64,000 nucleotides of DNA from Lysobacteraceae bacterium NML07-0707 (GTDB taxonomy: Bacteria > Pseudomonadota > Gammaproteobacteria > Xanthomonadales > Xanthomonadaceae), in contig NWQT01000053.1 in NCBI GenBank assembly GCA_002798295.1, positions 1-64,000 of the forward strand, read 5' to 3'. A program made the position numbers and the translations under genes. Under the pieces are notes generated by a model that ran no database searches, was not told the origin of the DNA, and was given only the letters and a program-made list of their open reading frames with translations. Position 1 is the first letter of the stretch. Each line of letters starts with the position of its first letter. Of the stretch, positions 27,103 through 35,222 are shown one piece after another.

Positions 27103-28020
27103 TCAGCTGCGCGCCTTCTTGGACAGCCGCGCGGCAGTTTTGTTCAGCGCCACGCCCGATAGTGCGTATTCAACCATCATCCCGGCAATATCCAGGCCAG
27201 TGGCCGCCTCGATGCCTTCCAGCCCCGGCGAGGTATTCACTTCCAGCACCAAGGGGTTATGCCTTGAGCGAATCAAGTCCACCCCGGCCACCCCCAGCCC
27301 CAGCGCTGCCGCGGCTGCCACCGCCGCCTTGATTTCATCCTCGTCCGCCTGAACTGCCGTGGCATGGCCACCGCGATGCAGATTGGAGCGAAATTCGCCT
27401 TCTGCCGCCTGACGCCGAATGGCCGCCACCACCTGACCGCCAATGACCAGACAGCGCAGATCCGCGCCACCGGCTTCTGCCACGAATGCCTGCACCAGAA
27501 ACTGCGCATGCAGTCCGCGCAGGGCTTCGATCACGCTGGTGGAGGCGGCATGCTTTTCGGTCAGCATCACCCCGGCACCCTGTGCGCCCTCCTTGAGTTT
27601 GATGACATGCGGCGCCGGGCCGAGCATGGCCAGCAAGTCCGCCGTGTCATCCGGGCTGTCGCCAAACACCGTGGCCGGTTGCGCGATGCCCTGCGCGGCC
27701 AGCATTTGATGCGCGCGCAGTTTGTCTTGTGCGCACAGGATGGCGTCCGACGGGTTGGGAGTATGCACACCCATCAGCTCGAACTGGCGCAGTACGGCGC
27801 TGGCATAGCGCATCACCGAAGCGCCAATGCGCGGAATCACCGCATCGTAACCGGCCAGCGGCTGGCCTTTGTAGCGCATGTCAAAGCCATCGCCCGATAC
27901 CCGCAGATAGCAGCGCAGCGGGTCGAGTACGCGCACGCTATGCCCGCGCGCCCTGGCCGCCTCGACCAAACGGCGGGTGGAGTAGAGCCGGCTATTACGC
28001 GAGAGGATGGCAAGTTTCAT
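27103..28020 (-). CDS. rimK: RimK-type alpha-L-glutamate ligase
   Basis: ATP-grasp ligase adding glutamate residues to the C-terminus of ribosomal protein S6 in E. coli. 305 aa starting [18 protein letters not shown], with the pre-ATP-grasp domain, [16 protein letters not shown] nucleotide loop, [17 protein letters not shown], and the metal/ATP site [15 protein letters not shown]. The start at 28020 aligns with E. coli RimK; five upstream codons are dropped. It lies about 70 bases before colR in the same direction, so it may be co-transcribed. It diverges from the imelysin gene. Confidence 0.92.
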   Translation of the reverse strand: MKLAILSRNSRLYSTRRLVEAARARGHSVRVLDPLRCYLRVSGDGFDMRYKGQPLAGYDAVIPRIGASVMRYASAVLRQFELMGVHTPNPSDAILCAQDKLRAHQMLAAQGIAQPATVFGDSPDDTADLLAMLGPAPHVIKLKEGAQGAGVMLTEKHAASTSVIEALRGLHAQFLVQAFVAEAGGADLRCLVIGGQVVAAIRRQAAEGEFRSNLHRGGHATAVQADEDEIKAAVAAAAALGLGVAGVDLIRSRHNPLVLEVNTSPGLEGIEAATGLDIAGMMVEYALSGVALNKTAARLSKKARS

Positions 28021-28116
28021 CGCGCCAGTATCCACCAGATACGACGAAATAATACGAAAATGAGAACTGTTCCCGACAAAGCCCTAAAATACCCGCCCCC
28101 ATTCAAGGAGAGCCTC

Positions 28117-29268
28117 ATGCGTCTTCGCCCTACCCTGATTGCCCTGTCGCTGGCATTTGCACTGCCGCAAGCCCAGGCCGAAACCGTCACTGCCGAGCGC
28201 GTGGCACAGCACTATGCTGCGCTGGTACAGGCCAGCTATGACGATACCTTGGCAGCTGCGCAGGACATGCAACGCGCGATTGAAGCCTTCAACGCTGCGC
28301 CTTCGCAAGCAACTCTGGACACAGCCCGGCAAAAATGGCGCGACGCACGCGAGTTCTACGGGCAGACCGAAGTATTCCGCTTCTACGGCGGCCCCATTGA
28401 CGATGAAGGCGGCATCGAAGGCCGGCTCAATTCCTGGCCGCTGGACGAGTCCTATGTGGATTATGTGGAAGGCCGCCCCGGCAATGGCTTCATCAACGAC
28501 CGGCGCTTCAAGATCAGCAAGGCCAATATCGCGCGCATGAACGAGCGTGGCGGCGAGGAAAACATCAGTGCCGGCTGGCATGCCATCGAGTTTCTGCTCT
28601 GGGGGCAGGATATGCGCGAAGACGGCGCCGGCACCCGCAGCTTTGAAGATTTCGTCGATGGCAAAGGCGCCAATGCCCAGCGCCGCCGCCAGTATCTGCA
28701 AGTGGTGACCGAACTTTTGGTTGACGATCTGGCAAGCCTCGCCGGCGAATGGACCGCCCAGGGCAACAATTACCGCGCCCGCTTCAGCCAGCAGGGTCAG
28801 GAAGCGGTGCGCAAGATTATCGTCGGCATGGGCTCGCTCTCGCGCGGCGAACTGGCCGGTGAGCGGCTGGAAGTCCCCATGGCCTCGCAGGATCAGGAGG
28901 ACGAGCAATCCTGCTTCTCCGACAATACCCACCGCGATACCGTCAACAATGCCCTCGGCATCCGCAATGTCTGGCTGGGCGAGTATCAGCGCCGCGATGG
29001 CAGCCGCCTGCAAGGCCCCGGCATCCGCGACCTGGTGGCGGCCGCCAATCCGCAGCTTGCAGAAAAGACCGGCGCGCAGATTGAGGCATCACTCAAGGCC
29101 GCCGAAGCCATCCAGGCACCGTTTGACCGCGAAATCATTGGCGATGAAAGCGCCCCCGGCCGCCAGCGCGTACAGGCCACCATCGACAGCCTGACCGCAC
29201 AGAGCAAGCTGCTGATTGAGTCGGCCAGCGCCATCGGCATCCAGCAACTCACCCTGGTTGATCCATGA
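28117..29268 (+). CDS. Imelysin-family (peptidase M75-like) periplasmic protein
   Basis: 383 aa with a Sec signal peptide (MRLRPTLIALSLAFALPQAQA). The family motif GxHxxE appears as SAGWHAIEFLLWGQD, and DNTHRDTVNNALGIRNVWLGEY gives the second conserved patch. Imelysins are iron-regulated periplasmic or outer-membrane proteins linked to iron uptake (EfeO and ICMP relatives); protease activity is doubtful. AAGGAG sits 6 bases before the ATG. It overlaps the di-haem oxidoreductase gene by ATGA, the usual pairing for this family. Confidence 0.92.
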   Translation: MRLRPTLIALSLAFALPQAQAETVTAERVAQHYAALVQASYDDTLAAAQDMQRAIEAFNAAPSQATLDTARQKWRDAREFYGQTEVFRFYGGPIDDEGGIEGRLNSWPLDESYVDYVEGRPGNGFINDRRFKISKANIARMNERGGEENISAGWHAIEFLLWGQDMREDGAGTRSFEDFVDGKGANAQRRRQYLQVVTELLVDDLASLAGEWTAQGNNYRARFSQQGQEAVRKIIVGMGSLSRGELAGERLEVPMASQDQEDEQSCFSDNTHRDTVNNALGIRNVWLGEYQRRDGSRLQGPGIRDLVAAANPQLAEKTGAQIEASLKAAEAIQAPFDREIIGDESAPGRQRVQATIDSLTAQSKLLIESASAIGIQQLTLVDP

Positions 29269-30752
29269 GCCGGAAACACATGCTGGCCGTGTTATCGGTT
29301 CTGGCCACCAGCATTGGCGCGGCCAGCTGGCTGCATGCTGCCGCTGGTCATGACGACCCGTTGGGCGAGCAAACCGGCGGTAGCACCACAGTGCCTGCCA
29401 CTGGCCGGAATGCGTTTTCGTTTCCGTTTGCCAATCTGGACGATGCCGAGCGCACCCGCTTTGCCATCGGCAACTCGTTCTTTCGCCGCAACTGGGTGGA
29501 AGCCCCGGCTTCCACCACGGCTCGCGATGGTCTGGGGCCGCATTTCATTGCGCGCTCCTGCGGCGGCTGCCATGTGCAGGACGGACGCGGCGCACCGCCG
29601 GACTACCGCAAAACCCGTGGCCGCGATGCCGAGCCGACCGTAGCCCTGCTGATGCGCCTGTCCATTCCCGGCGAGGCCGACCCCAAAGCCGGGGTACGCC
29701 CCGACCCGGTGTATGGCGACCAGTTCAATAATGCCGCCGTGCAAGGCGTGCGCCCCGAAGGCCAGGTGGAAATTCGCACCCGCCCGATTCATGGCCGCTT
29801 TGCCGATGGCACTCGCTATACCTTGCAGCAGCCGCTGTACCGGCTGGTGCGCCTGGGCTATGGCGCGCCCACCCGAGGCTTGATGATCAGCCCGCGCATC
29901 GCCCCGCAACTGCCGGGCGTGGGACTGATCGAAGCCATCGACGAGGCCGATATCCTTGCCAATGCCCGCGAACAGGCCGCCCGCCCCGACCGCATCAAAG
30001 GCCAGCCCAACCGGGTCTGGGATGCCGTCGCCGGTACCGAGCGCATTGGCCGCTTTGGCTGGAAAGCCAATGTCGCCAGCATCGCCCACCAGACCGCCGG
30101 GGCATTTCTGGGCGATATGGGCATCACCAGCCCGACCTTTCCGTATGAAACCTGCACCGCCACGCAAACCGATTGCCTCGCCGCCCCGCATGGCGGCGGC
30201 AAACGCCGTGGCCGCGACGGCGTACTGAGTGCCGCCGAGGCACATGCCGGACAGCCGGAAATCGACCAGAAAACCCTGAATGACGTGATTTTTTACCAGG
30301 CCACGCTCGCCCCCCCGGCGCGCCGCAATGCCCGCGATACACAGGTCTTGCGTGGACAAAAGCTGTTCCATGATGCGCAGTGCGCCGCTTGCCACCGCCC
30401 CAGCTATACCACCGGCAACCCGCCGTTTCCGGCGCTCGCCAGCGCCAAGGCCAGCGGCCAGACCATCTGGCCGTATACCGACCTGCTGCTGCACGACATG
30501 GGCGAAGCGCTGGCCGATGGCCGCCCCGACTTTGCCGCCAATGGCCGGCAATGGAAAACCCCGCCGCTATGGGGCATCGGCCTGATTCGTGATGTCAACG
30601 GCCACCTGCGGCTGATGCACGATGGCCGCGCCGATGGCGTCATGGAAGCCATCCTCTGGCACGGCGGCGAAGCAGAAGACTCGCGCCAGCAAGTGCTGGA
30701 CATGCCCAAAAGCGACCGCGACGCACTGGTGAAATTCGTCGAATCGCTTTGA
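29265..30752 (+). CDS. Di-haem oxidoreductase (DUF1111 / thiol oxidoreductase family)
   Basis: 495 aa, exported via an N-terminal signal (about 1-26). Two CxxCH haem c sites are seen: SCGGCH near residue 100 and CAACH near 375. The second lies in a C-terminal cytochrome-peroxidase-like domain with YTDLLLHDMGEALADG. The family regularly sits beside imelysins in iron-uptake operons, presumably handling the redox state of iron or a thiol. It is translationally coupled to the imelysin gene (ATGA). A hairpin ends the unit. Confidence 0.93.
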   Translation: MSRKHMLAVLSVLATSIGAASWLHAAAGHDDPLGEQTGGSTTVPATGRNAFSFPFANLDDAERTRFAIGNSFFRRNWVEAPASTTARDGLGPHFIARSCGGCHVQDGRGAPPDYRKTRGRDAEPTVALLMRLSIPGEADPKAGVRPDPVYGDQFNNAAVQGVRPEGQVEIRTRPIHGRFADGTRYTLQQPLYRLVRLGYGAPTRGLMISPRIAPQLPGVGLIEAIDEADILANAREQAARPDRIKGQPNRVWDAVAGTERIGRFGWKANVASIAHQTAGAFLGDMGITSPTFPYETCTATQTDCLAAPHGGGKRRGRDGVLSAAEAHAGQPEIDQKTLNDVIFYQATLAPPARRNARDTQVLRGQKLFHDAQCAACHRPSYTTGNPPFPALASAKASGQTIWPYTDLLLHDMGEALADGRPDFAANGRQWKTPPLWGIGLIRDVNGHLRLMHDGRADGVMEAILWHGGEAEDSRQQVLDMPKSDRDALVKFVESL

Positions 30753-30757
30753 GCACC

Positions 30758-30781
30758 TGCCCGGTACTCAAGTACCGGGCA
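30758..30781. terminator. Hairpin between convergent operons
   Basis: TGCCCGGTAC-TCAA-GTACCGGGCA, a perfect 10-bp stem between the di-haem oxidoreductase gene and the minus-strand exporter. No T-run, so termination strength is uncertain. Confidence 0.6.
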
Positions 30782-30834
30782 CAGCTCAGCTGCGGCAAGG
30801 ATGAAGCCCCCGCAAGCGCCGCCATATGCTGCCC

Positions 30835-32940
30835 CTATATCGAAGCCTCCGCCTGCGCCACCTGCTGCGCACGGTTGTCGATGCTTTGCACAATCTGCCC
30901 GTTATGCAATACCAACACCCGGTCGGCGCTGGCGATGGTTTCCGGGCGGTGGGCGACAATCACCCGGGTGATGTCGAGCTGCTTCACCGCCGCATTTACC
31001 CATTGTTCGTTGTGGATATCCAGATGGCTGGTGGCCTCATCCAGAAACAGCAGCTTGGGCTGGCGATACAGCGCACGCGCCAGAATCACCCGCTGTTTTT
31101 GCCCGCCCGAGAGGCTGCTGCCCATATCGCCAATCAGGCTGTGATAGCCCATCGGCATCGCCATGATTTCATCGTGGATGGCGGCCATGTGCGCAGCCTG
31201 CTCTACCCGCGCCTGATCCACATTGGCATCAAAAAAGCTGATGTTGTCGGCAATGCTGCCGGCAAACAGCTGGTCGTCCTGCATCACCGCGCCCATATAT
31301 TGACGGATGTTTTGTGCACCGACTTTGTGAATATCCTGCCCGCCGATGCGGATGCTGCCTTCCTGGGGCCTCAGCAGCCCCAGCAATAATTTCACCAGCG
31401 TGGTTTTACCGCCGCCAGACGCACCGACAATCGCCACCGACTCGCCCGGCTCGATGCTGAAAGACAAATCCTTCAGCACCCACGGCTCGCCATCGGCATA
31501 GCGGAAGCCCAAACCTTCCACTTCAATCTTCATGTTTTCTGGCGACGGCAGTTCCGCCTGCACCGTGTGGTCTTCCGGCTCGGTCAGCACGATATCGGCC
31601 AGGCGCTCGCCATGCAGGCGCAGCATGCGGAACTCCATCGCCTTGTCAATCAGGCCGCTCATGCGCTGGGCAAACTGGTCTTTATAGGCCAGATAGGCAA
31701 TCAACATGCCCACCGAAAATACGTTCTGCATCGCCAGCAGCGCGCCAATCCAGATGACGGCGATGCGCTCAATGCCAAATACTAGCTGGCTGGCACCAGA
31801 AAAACCCAAGCCCATCCGCGCAAGGCGGATTTCATGGTTGACGGTATCCACCATCAGATTGTCATAACGGCTGCGGCGCAAGCCTTCGGCACCGGCCACT
31901 TTTACGCTTTGCATGCCGCGCAGCGATTCCAGCAAATGCGTTTGCTGTTTGGCTGCAGCCACCAGTTGTTGCTCGGTGCCATCACGCAACGGGCGATAGG
32001 CCAACAGGCGAATGCCCAAGTAAAGCGCCACCGCCAGCAAGGTAATCAGGCTCAACTTCCAGCTATAGAACAGCATCAGGGCGAGCGTGACCACCGCCAT
32101 CAGGCCGTCAATCAACGCCTCGACAAAGCTGGTGGTGAGCGTGCGCTGGATTTCGCGCACTGAACCCATGCGCGAGGTGATATCGCCCAGATGACGTTTT
32201 TCAAAGAAGGACAAGGGCAGCCGCAGCGCATGGGCAAAGACATTGCCCATCCATTGCAGCCCGAGGCGCGAGGACAGATACACCACCGACCAGCCGCGCA
32301 GCAGGCCAATGCCGATTTGCAGCAGCAGCGCCAAGCCAAAGCCCAGCCCCAGCACGGTCAACAGGTCGCGGTCGGCCGAGACCAGCACTTGGTCCACCAC
32401 CCATTGCATAAAGAAGGGCGAGAGCACCACAAACACTTGCAGCGCGATGGACAGCAACAGGATTTGCGCCAAGGCGCGCCATAGCCCTGTCACCCGTCCA
32501 GTCAATTGCCGCACCGAGATGCTGGGCAACGCCTTGCGCGGAGCAAAGGTTTCGCCGGGGGCAAGCTCCAAGGCCACCCCGGTGAAATGCTCGGAGACTT
32601 CTGCCAAGGGCAGCACCCGCTTGCCGATGGCCGGGTCAAGAATCACCGCCTTGCGGCCACTGACTTTTTGCAGCACCACAAAATGATTCAAATCCCAATG
32701 CAGCACGCAGGGCAAGGCCAGCTTGTTCAGGTCATCCATGTCCAGCCGCAGCGCCCGGGTCTTGAAGCCCAACGCCTGGGCGATATGAATCAACTGGTTG
32801 AGCTTTGCGCCTTTCAGTGACAGGGGAAAACGCTGACGCAGCTCCGGCAGTGAAACTTCCAAACCATGCGCGGAAGCCACCATCGCCAAAGAGGCCAGAC
32901 CGCATTCAGCGGCTTCGGTTTGATGCACAAAAATAACCAC
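30835..32940 (-). CDS. Peptidase-containing ABC exporter (C39-TMD-NBD), CvaB-like
   Basis: 701-aa inner-membrane bacteriocin/microcin exporter that removes the double-glycine leader and transports the core peptide. The N-terminal C39 peptidase is complete: oxyanion Gln7, nucleophile Cys13 (QTEAAECGLASLAMVA), His86 (HWDLNHFVVL) and Asp102 (VILDPAIG). Six transmembrane helices follow (about 145-430). The NBD has Walker A GASGGGKTT, signature LSGGQKQR, Walker B LLFLDEAT and the switch His in VAHRPETI. It begins at GTG with no clear ribosome site, about 17 bases after the small membrane-protein gene; a start at the second GTG (position 5) is possible. It is the last gene of the microcin cluster. 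Confidence 0.93.
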   Translation of the reverse strand: MVIFVHQTEAAECGLASLAMVASAHGLEVSLPELRQRFPLSLKGAKLNQLIHIAQALGFKTRALRLDMDDLNKLALPCVLHWDLNHFVVLQKVSGRKAVILDPAIGKRVLPLAEVSEHFTGVALELAPGETFAPRKALPSISVRQLTGRVTGLWRALAQILLLSIALQVFVVLSPFFMQWVVDQVLVSADRDLLTVLGLGFGLALLLQIGIGLLRGWSVVYLSSRLGLQWMGNVFAHALRLPLSFFEKRHLGDITSRMGSVREIQRTLTTSFVEALIDGLMAVVTLALMLFYSWKLSLITLLAVALYLGIRLLAYRPLRDGTEQQLVAAAKQQTHLLESLRGMQSVKVAGAEGLRRSRYDNLMVDTVNHEIRLARMGLGFSGASQLVFGIERIAVIWIGALLAMQNVFSVGMLIAYLAYKDQFAQRMSGLIDKAMEFRMLRLHGERLADIVLTEPEDHTVQAELPSPENMKIEVEGLGFRYADGEPWVLKDLSFSIEPGESVAIVGASGGGKTTLVKLLLGLLRPQEGSIRIGGQDIHKVGAQNIRQYMGAVMQDDQLFAGSIADNISFFDANVDQARVEQAAHMAAIHDEIMAMPMGYHSLIGDMGSSLSGGQKQRVILARALYRQPKLLFLDEATSHLDIHNEQWVNAAVKQLDITRVIVAHRPETIASADRVLVLHNGQIVQSIDNRAQQVAQAEASI

Positions 32941-32957
32941 AGCACATTCAGAGCAAA

Positions 32958-33314
32958 CTATATTTTGTCATTTACAACCGAAAGAATTATTATTGAAAAT
33001 GCAACAACCCCAAAAACAAATGCAACCAACCTAACAGAATTTGACTTAACCAAGTCAGAGTTAGACGTAGAAAGATAAATCCAATCATCAATCCATTTTT
33101 TTGGAATTATCTTAAAAGACCAATTGGGCGGATTCATCAACCTATAACCCAGAACATAGTTCCCCAAAATCAAATAAAAATACACCACTAACTCCAAGAA
33201 ATCCGAATACCCCCCCCGCATTCCGAACAATATTTTTACAGGAACAATAAAAAGCAACCCAAGCCACATGCAAAATTTTGAAGAAAAAATATAAACAGGA
33301 TTCAATATTTTCAT
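32958..33314 (-). CDS. Small AT-rich membrane protein, probable microcin immunity protein
   Basis: 118 aa with about three hydrophobic segments (SSKFCMWLGLLFIVPVKILFG; FLELVVYFYLILGNYVLGY; VRLVAFVFGVVAFSIIILSVV) and a basic loop. I recognise no family. It lies between the precursor gene and the C39 exporter, where class II microcin clusters such as microcin V carry the self-immunity gene. The DNA is roughly one-third GC by eye against about 60 percent nearby, a common sign of a horizontally shuffled immunity module. The ATG at 33314 has GGGG six bases upstream. The immunity function is inference from place, size and membrane topology. Confidence 0.6.
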   Translation of the reverse strand: MKILNPVYIFSSKFCMWLGLLFIVPVKILFGMRGGYSDFLELVVYFYLILGNYVLGYRLMNPPNWSFKIIPKKWIDDWIYLSTSNSDLVKSNSVRLVAFVFGVVAFSIIILSVVNDKI

Positions 33315-33325
33315 CTCGCACCCCA

Positions 33326-33357
33326 AAGTGTTGCAGGAGGAGACTCCCGCAACACTT
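33326..33357 (-). terminator. Strong hairpin between precursor and immunity genes
   Basis: On the minus strand AAGUGUUGCGGGAG and CUCCUGCAACACUU pair over 14 positions (one G-U) around a UCUC loop, starting 12 bases past the precursor stop. No U-run follows. It may be a partial terminator or a 3' stabiliser, raising precursor mRNA above the downstream genes. Confidence 0.65.
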
Positions 33358-33369
33358 CATGAAAATCAC

Positions 33370-33558
33370 TTATTTTTCCATAACGTAAGATGCACCACCC
33401 CAAATAGCTGCACCAAGCGCAGCCCCAATAAGGATACCGCCGCCAGTACCAATTACGAGAGCACCAGCAACAATCCCCACAACGGTGCCAGAAGCAGTCA
33501 TTACGCCATCACCACCTGACACTTCATTTACTTGCTCATCTGTCATTTCTTGAATCAT
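33370..33558 (-). CDS. Class II microcin/bacteriocin precursor with double-glycine leader
   Basis: 62 aa. Leader MIQEMTDEQVNEVSGG fits the double-glycine consensus (acidic, E-L/V at -4 region, GG at -2/-1). Cleavage would give a 46-residue core beginning DGVMTASG. The core has no Cys, is very rich in Gly, Ala, Val and Ile, and places Gly at 8-12-16 and 21-25-29-33, a run of GxxxG helix-packing motifs. It ends WGGASYVMEK. Such cores insert in membranes as helical bundles or pairs. GGAG lies 8 bases before this ATG. An in-frame ATG at 33624 also has a good ribosome site and would lengthen the leader by 22 residues. Flanked by its transport genes, the assignment is strong; target and potency are unknown. 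Confidence 0.85.
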   Translation of the reverse strand: MIQEMTDEQVNEVSGGDGVMTASGTVVGIVAGALVIGTGGGILIGAALGAAIWGGASYVMEK

Positions 33559-33577
33559 TAGTTTTACTCCAAAAGCA

Positions 33578-33594
33578 ACGCATACCCCATGCGT
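33578..33594 (-). promoter_or_regulatory. Small hairpin just upstream of the microcin start
   Basis: ACGCAT / ATGCGT pair around a 5-base loop, followed on the minus strand by TGCTTTT and then the GGAG ribosome site of the precursor. It could tune translation or processing between the cvaA-like gene and the precursor. Confidence 0.3.
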
Positions 33595-33646
33595 CACGGG
33601 TTCGGGCGAAATACCCGGATTCATCGTGTTTTCCCTCTGCCTGTCG

Positions 33647-34909
33647 CTAGCTTTGCAACTTGCCTTTCAGCGAATACAGCGGTTCAAACACCCATTCGAT
33701 AAGCCTGCGCTTCTCGCCCAGAATGTCCGCCTCCAGCAGCATGCCGGGCTTCAGCGGTTCAGGTTTTCCGTAGGCAGTAATGGTTTGCGCTGCCAGTTGT
33801 ACGGTGACGCGGTACAGCGGTTCGCTTTGCAGGGCGCTACCCAGCAGGGTTTGCAATTCACTCTGGTTCAGCGCGCTGCGGCTGATTTGTTTCACTTCGC
33901 CCTGTTGGTGGCCGAATTTTTGGTAGGGAAATGCCTGATAACGCAACAGCACTTTGTCGCCCGGCTCGACAAAGCCGATGGCATGGCTGGGTACGAGGAG
34001 TTCTGCTTCCAGTGTGCCTTCTCCGGGCAATACCGCCATCAAGGGCTGGCCTGCCTGTACTGCCTGGCCGGTTTTGCCCAGCTGGGTGGCGACAATGCCC
34101 TGGGCGGGGGATTTAATCGCCAGGGCACTGCGGGCTTCGCTTTCCAGCCGTTCCTGCTCCAGCAGGGCCTGGTCGCGGGAAAGATTGGCCTGGCTTGCCA
34201 GCCGTTGGCCGGGCAGTTCTTGCTGAGCTTGTTGCAATTGCGCGATATGGCGGCGGGTTTGTGTGGCTTGCCGTTCAAGCAGTTGTACATCGGCCTGGGC
34301 TTGCAGCCGCGCAGCCTGTTGCTGCCGCACTTGCAGTTGGCTGACGTATTTGTCTGCGGCCAGTTGCTGCATGCGTTGCAAGGTGTCGGCAGCGATTTGT
34401 GCCTGTTCACGGCGGTTGGCGATTTCTGCTTGCAGTTGCGCCAGTTCTTGCCGGGCTGTGGCTAGCTGCGCGGCGATACCGCTGCCCTGGGCATTCAATA
34501 ATTGCTGCTGGGCTTGATGGCTTTGTTGCAAGCTGTGCTGGCGGCGGGTCAGACGCTCATGCAGTGCGGTGGCGGCATCGCCCGCTTCGGGGGTGGCCAG
34601 TGGTACACGCACCACGGCCAAGGTTTGGTCACGTTGCACGGCACTGCCTTCTGTGACCTGCATTTGGCTGATGATGCCGGTGGCGGGGGCAAGAATCATC
34701 GCCATGCCCTGGCTTGGCACCAAATGGCCGCTGACTTGCGCGCGGCGGGTATAACTGCCGAAAAACAGGAACAGGCCGATGGCGAGTGCGGCCAGTGCGG
34801 CAAAGCCGGTCAGCACCCACAGCGGCAGCGGTTGTGCCAACGAAATGCTGCCCAGCCAGCTACCGCGCTTGGCTTGCAGAACTTCTTGCCGGAACAGTGC
34901 CTGAGTCAT
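33647..34909 (-). CDS. HlyD/CvaA-family membrane fusion protein of the microcin exporter
   Basis: 420 aa. Short cytosolic N-terminus, one transmembrane helix (LPLWVLTGFAALAALAIGLFLFFG, about 28-51), an N-terminal lipoyl half (SGHLVPSQGMAMILAPATGIISQ), a long Gln/Ala-rich coiled coil (about 120-260), the second lipoyl half (KSPAQGIVATQLGKTGQAV) and a beta-barrel domain. Such proteins link the inner-membrane C39 ABC exporter to TolC. It is the first gene of the minus-strand cluster, upstream of precursor, immunity candidate and exporter. The outer-membrane partner is not in this window, as usual for these systems. AGGG abuts the ATG, so the ribosome site is poor. Confidence 0.9.
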   Translation of the reverse strand: MTQALFRQEVLQAKRGSWLGSISLAQPLPLWVLTGFAALAALAIGLFLFFGSYTRRAQVSGHLVPSQGMAMILAPATGIISQMQVTEGSAVQRDQTLAVVRVPLATPEAGDAATALHERLTRRQHSLQQSHQAQQQLLNAQGSGIAAQLATARQELAQLQAEIANRREQAQIAADTLQRMQQLAADKYVSQLQVRQQQAARLQAQADVQLLERQATQTRRHIAQLQQAQQELPGQRLASQANLSRDQALLEQERLESEARSALAIKSPAQGIVATQLGKTGQAVQAGQPLMAVLPGEGTLEAELLVPSHAIGFVEPGDKVLLRYQAFPYQKFGHQQGEVKQISRSALNQSELQTLLGSALQSEPLYRVTVQLAAQTITAYGKPEPLKPGMLLEADILGEKRRLIEWVFEPLYSLKGKLQS

Positions 34910-35073
34910 CCCTGAACAATTGATGAGTAAAAGTGAGGGCGCAGTATTACGTACGCCACCGCATTCAGGAAACAGTCATGAATGACTTTTTGTGTGATTT
35001 GTTCCGCAAATCTGAAAATTGGTTGCCGGTTTTTACGGCTACCCCACCCAACTCGGCTCTTTGAGTCCAAAAA

Positions 35074-35100
35074 CAAAGCCCGGCGCGTGGCCGGGCTTTG
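35074..35100 (-). terminator. Intrinsic terminator of tRNA-Gly
   Basis: CAAAGCCCGGC / GCCGGGCTTTG, a perfect 11-bp stem with a 5-base loop, followed on the minus strand by TTTTTGG. Confidence 0.9.
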
Positions 35101-35108
35101 GGGTGATT

Positions 35109-35182
35109 TGGAGCGGGTGATGGGAATCGAACCCACGCTATCAGCTTGGGAAGCTGAAGTTCTACCATTGAACTACACCCGC
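35109..35182 (-). tRNA. tRNA-Gly (anticodon CCC)
   Basis: 74 bases including an encoded CCA. Acceptor stem GCGGGTG/CACCCGC, D-arm GTTCAATGGTAGAAC, anticodon stem TCAGC/GCTGA with loop TTCCCAA (anticodon CCC), and T-arm TGGGTTCGATTCCCA. The layout closely follows E. coli glyU. It reads GGG codons. Confidence 0.97.
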
Positions 35183-35194
35183 GGAGTGCGCAAG

Positions 35195-35222
35195 TCTATG
35201 CCCTGCGCACCGTTTTTGGCAA
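35195..35222 (-). promoter_or_regulatory. Candidate promoter of tRNA-Gly
   Basis: On the minus strand TTGCCA (35217-35222) and CATAGA (35195-35200) are 16 bases apart, with the tRNA starting 13 bases later. The -10 is a modest match. Confidence 0.45.

Noticed and set aside
28050-28080. Fur box upstream of the imelysin gene
   Set aside because: Only GAAC-T-GTTC is symmetric; the GATAAT core is not present.
33142-33369. 75-aa minus-strand frame overlapping the immunity candidate as a second microcin peptide
   Set aside because: No double-glycine leader or ribosome site, and it is a shadow of the immunity frame.
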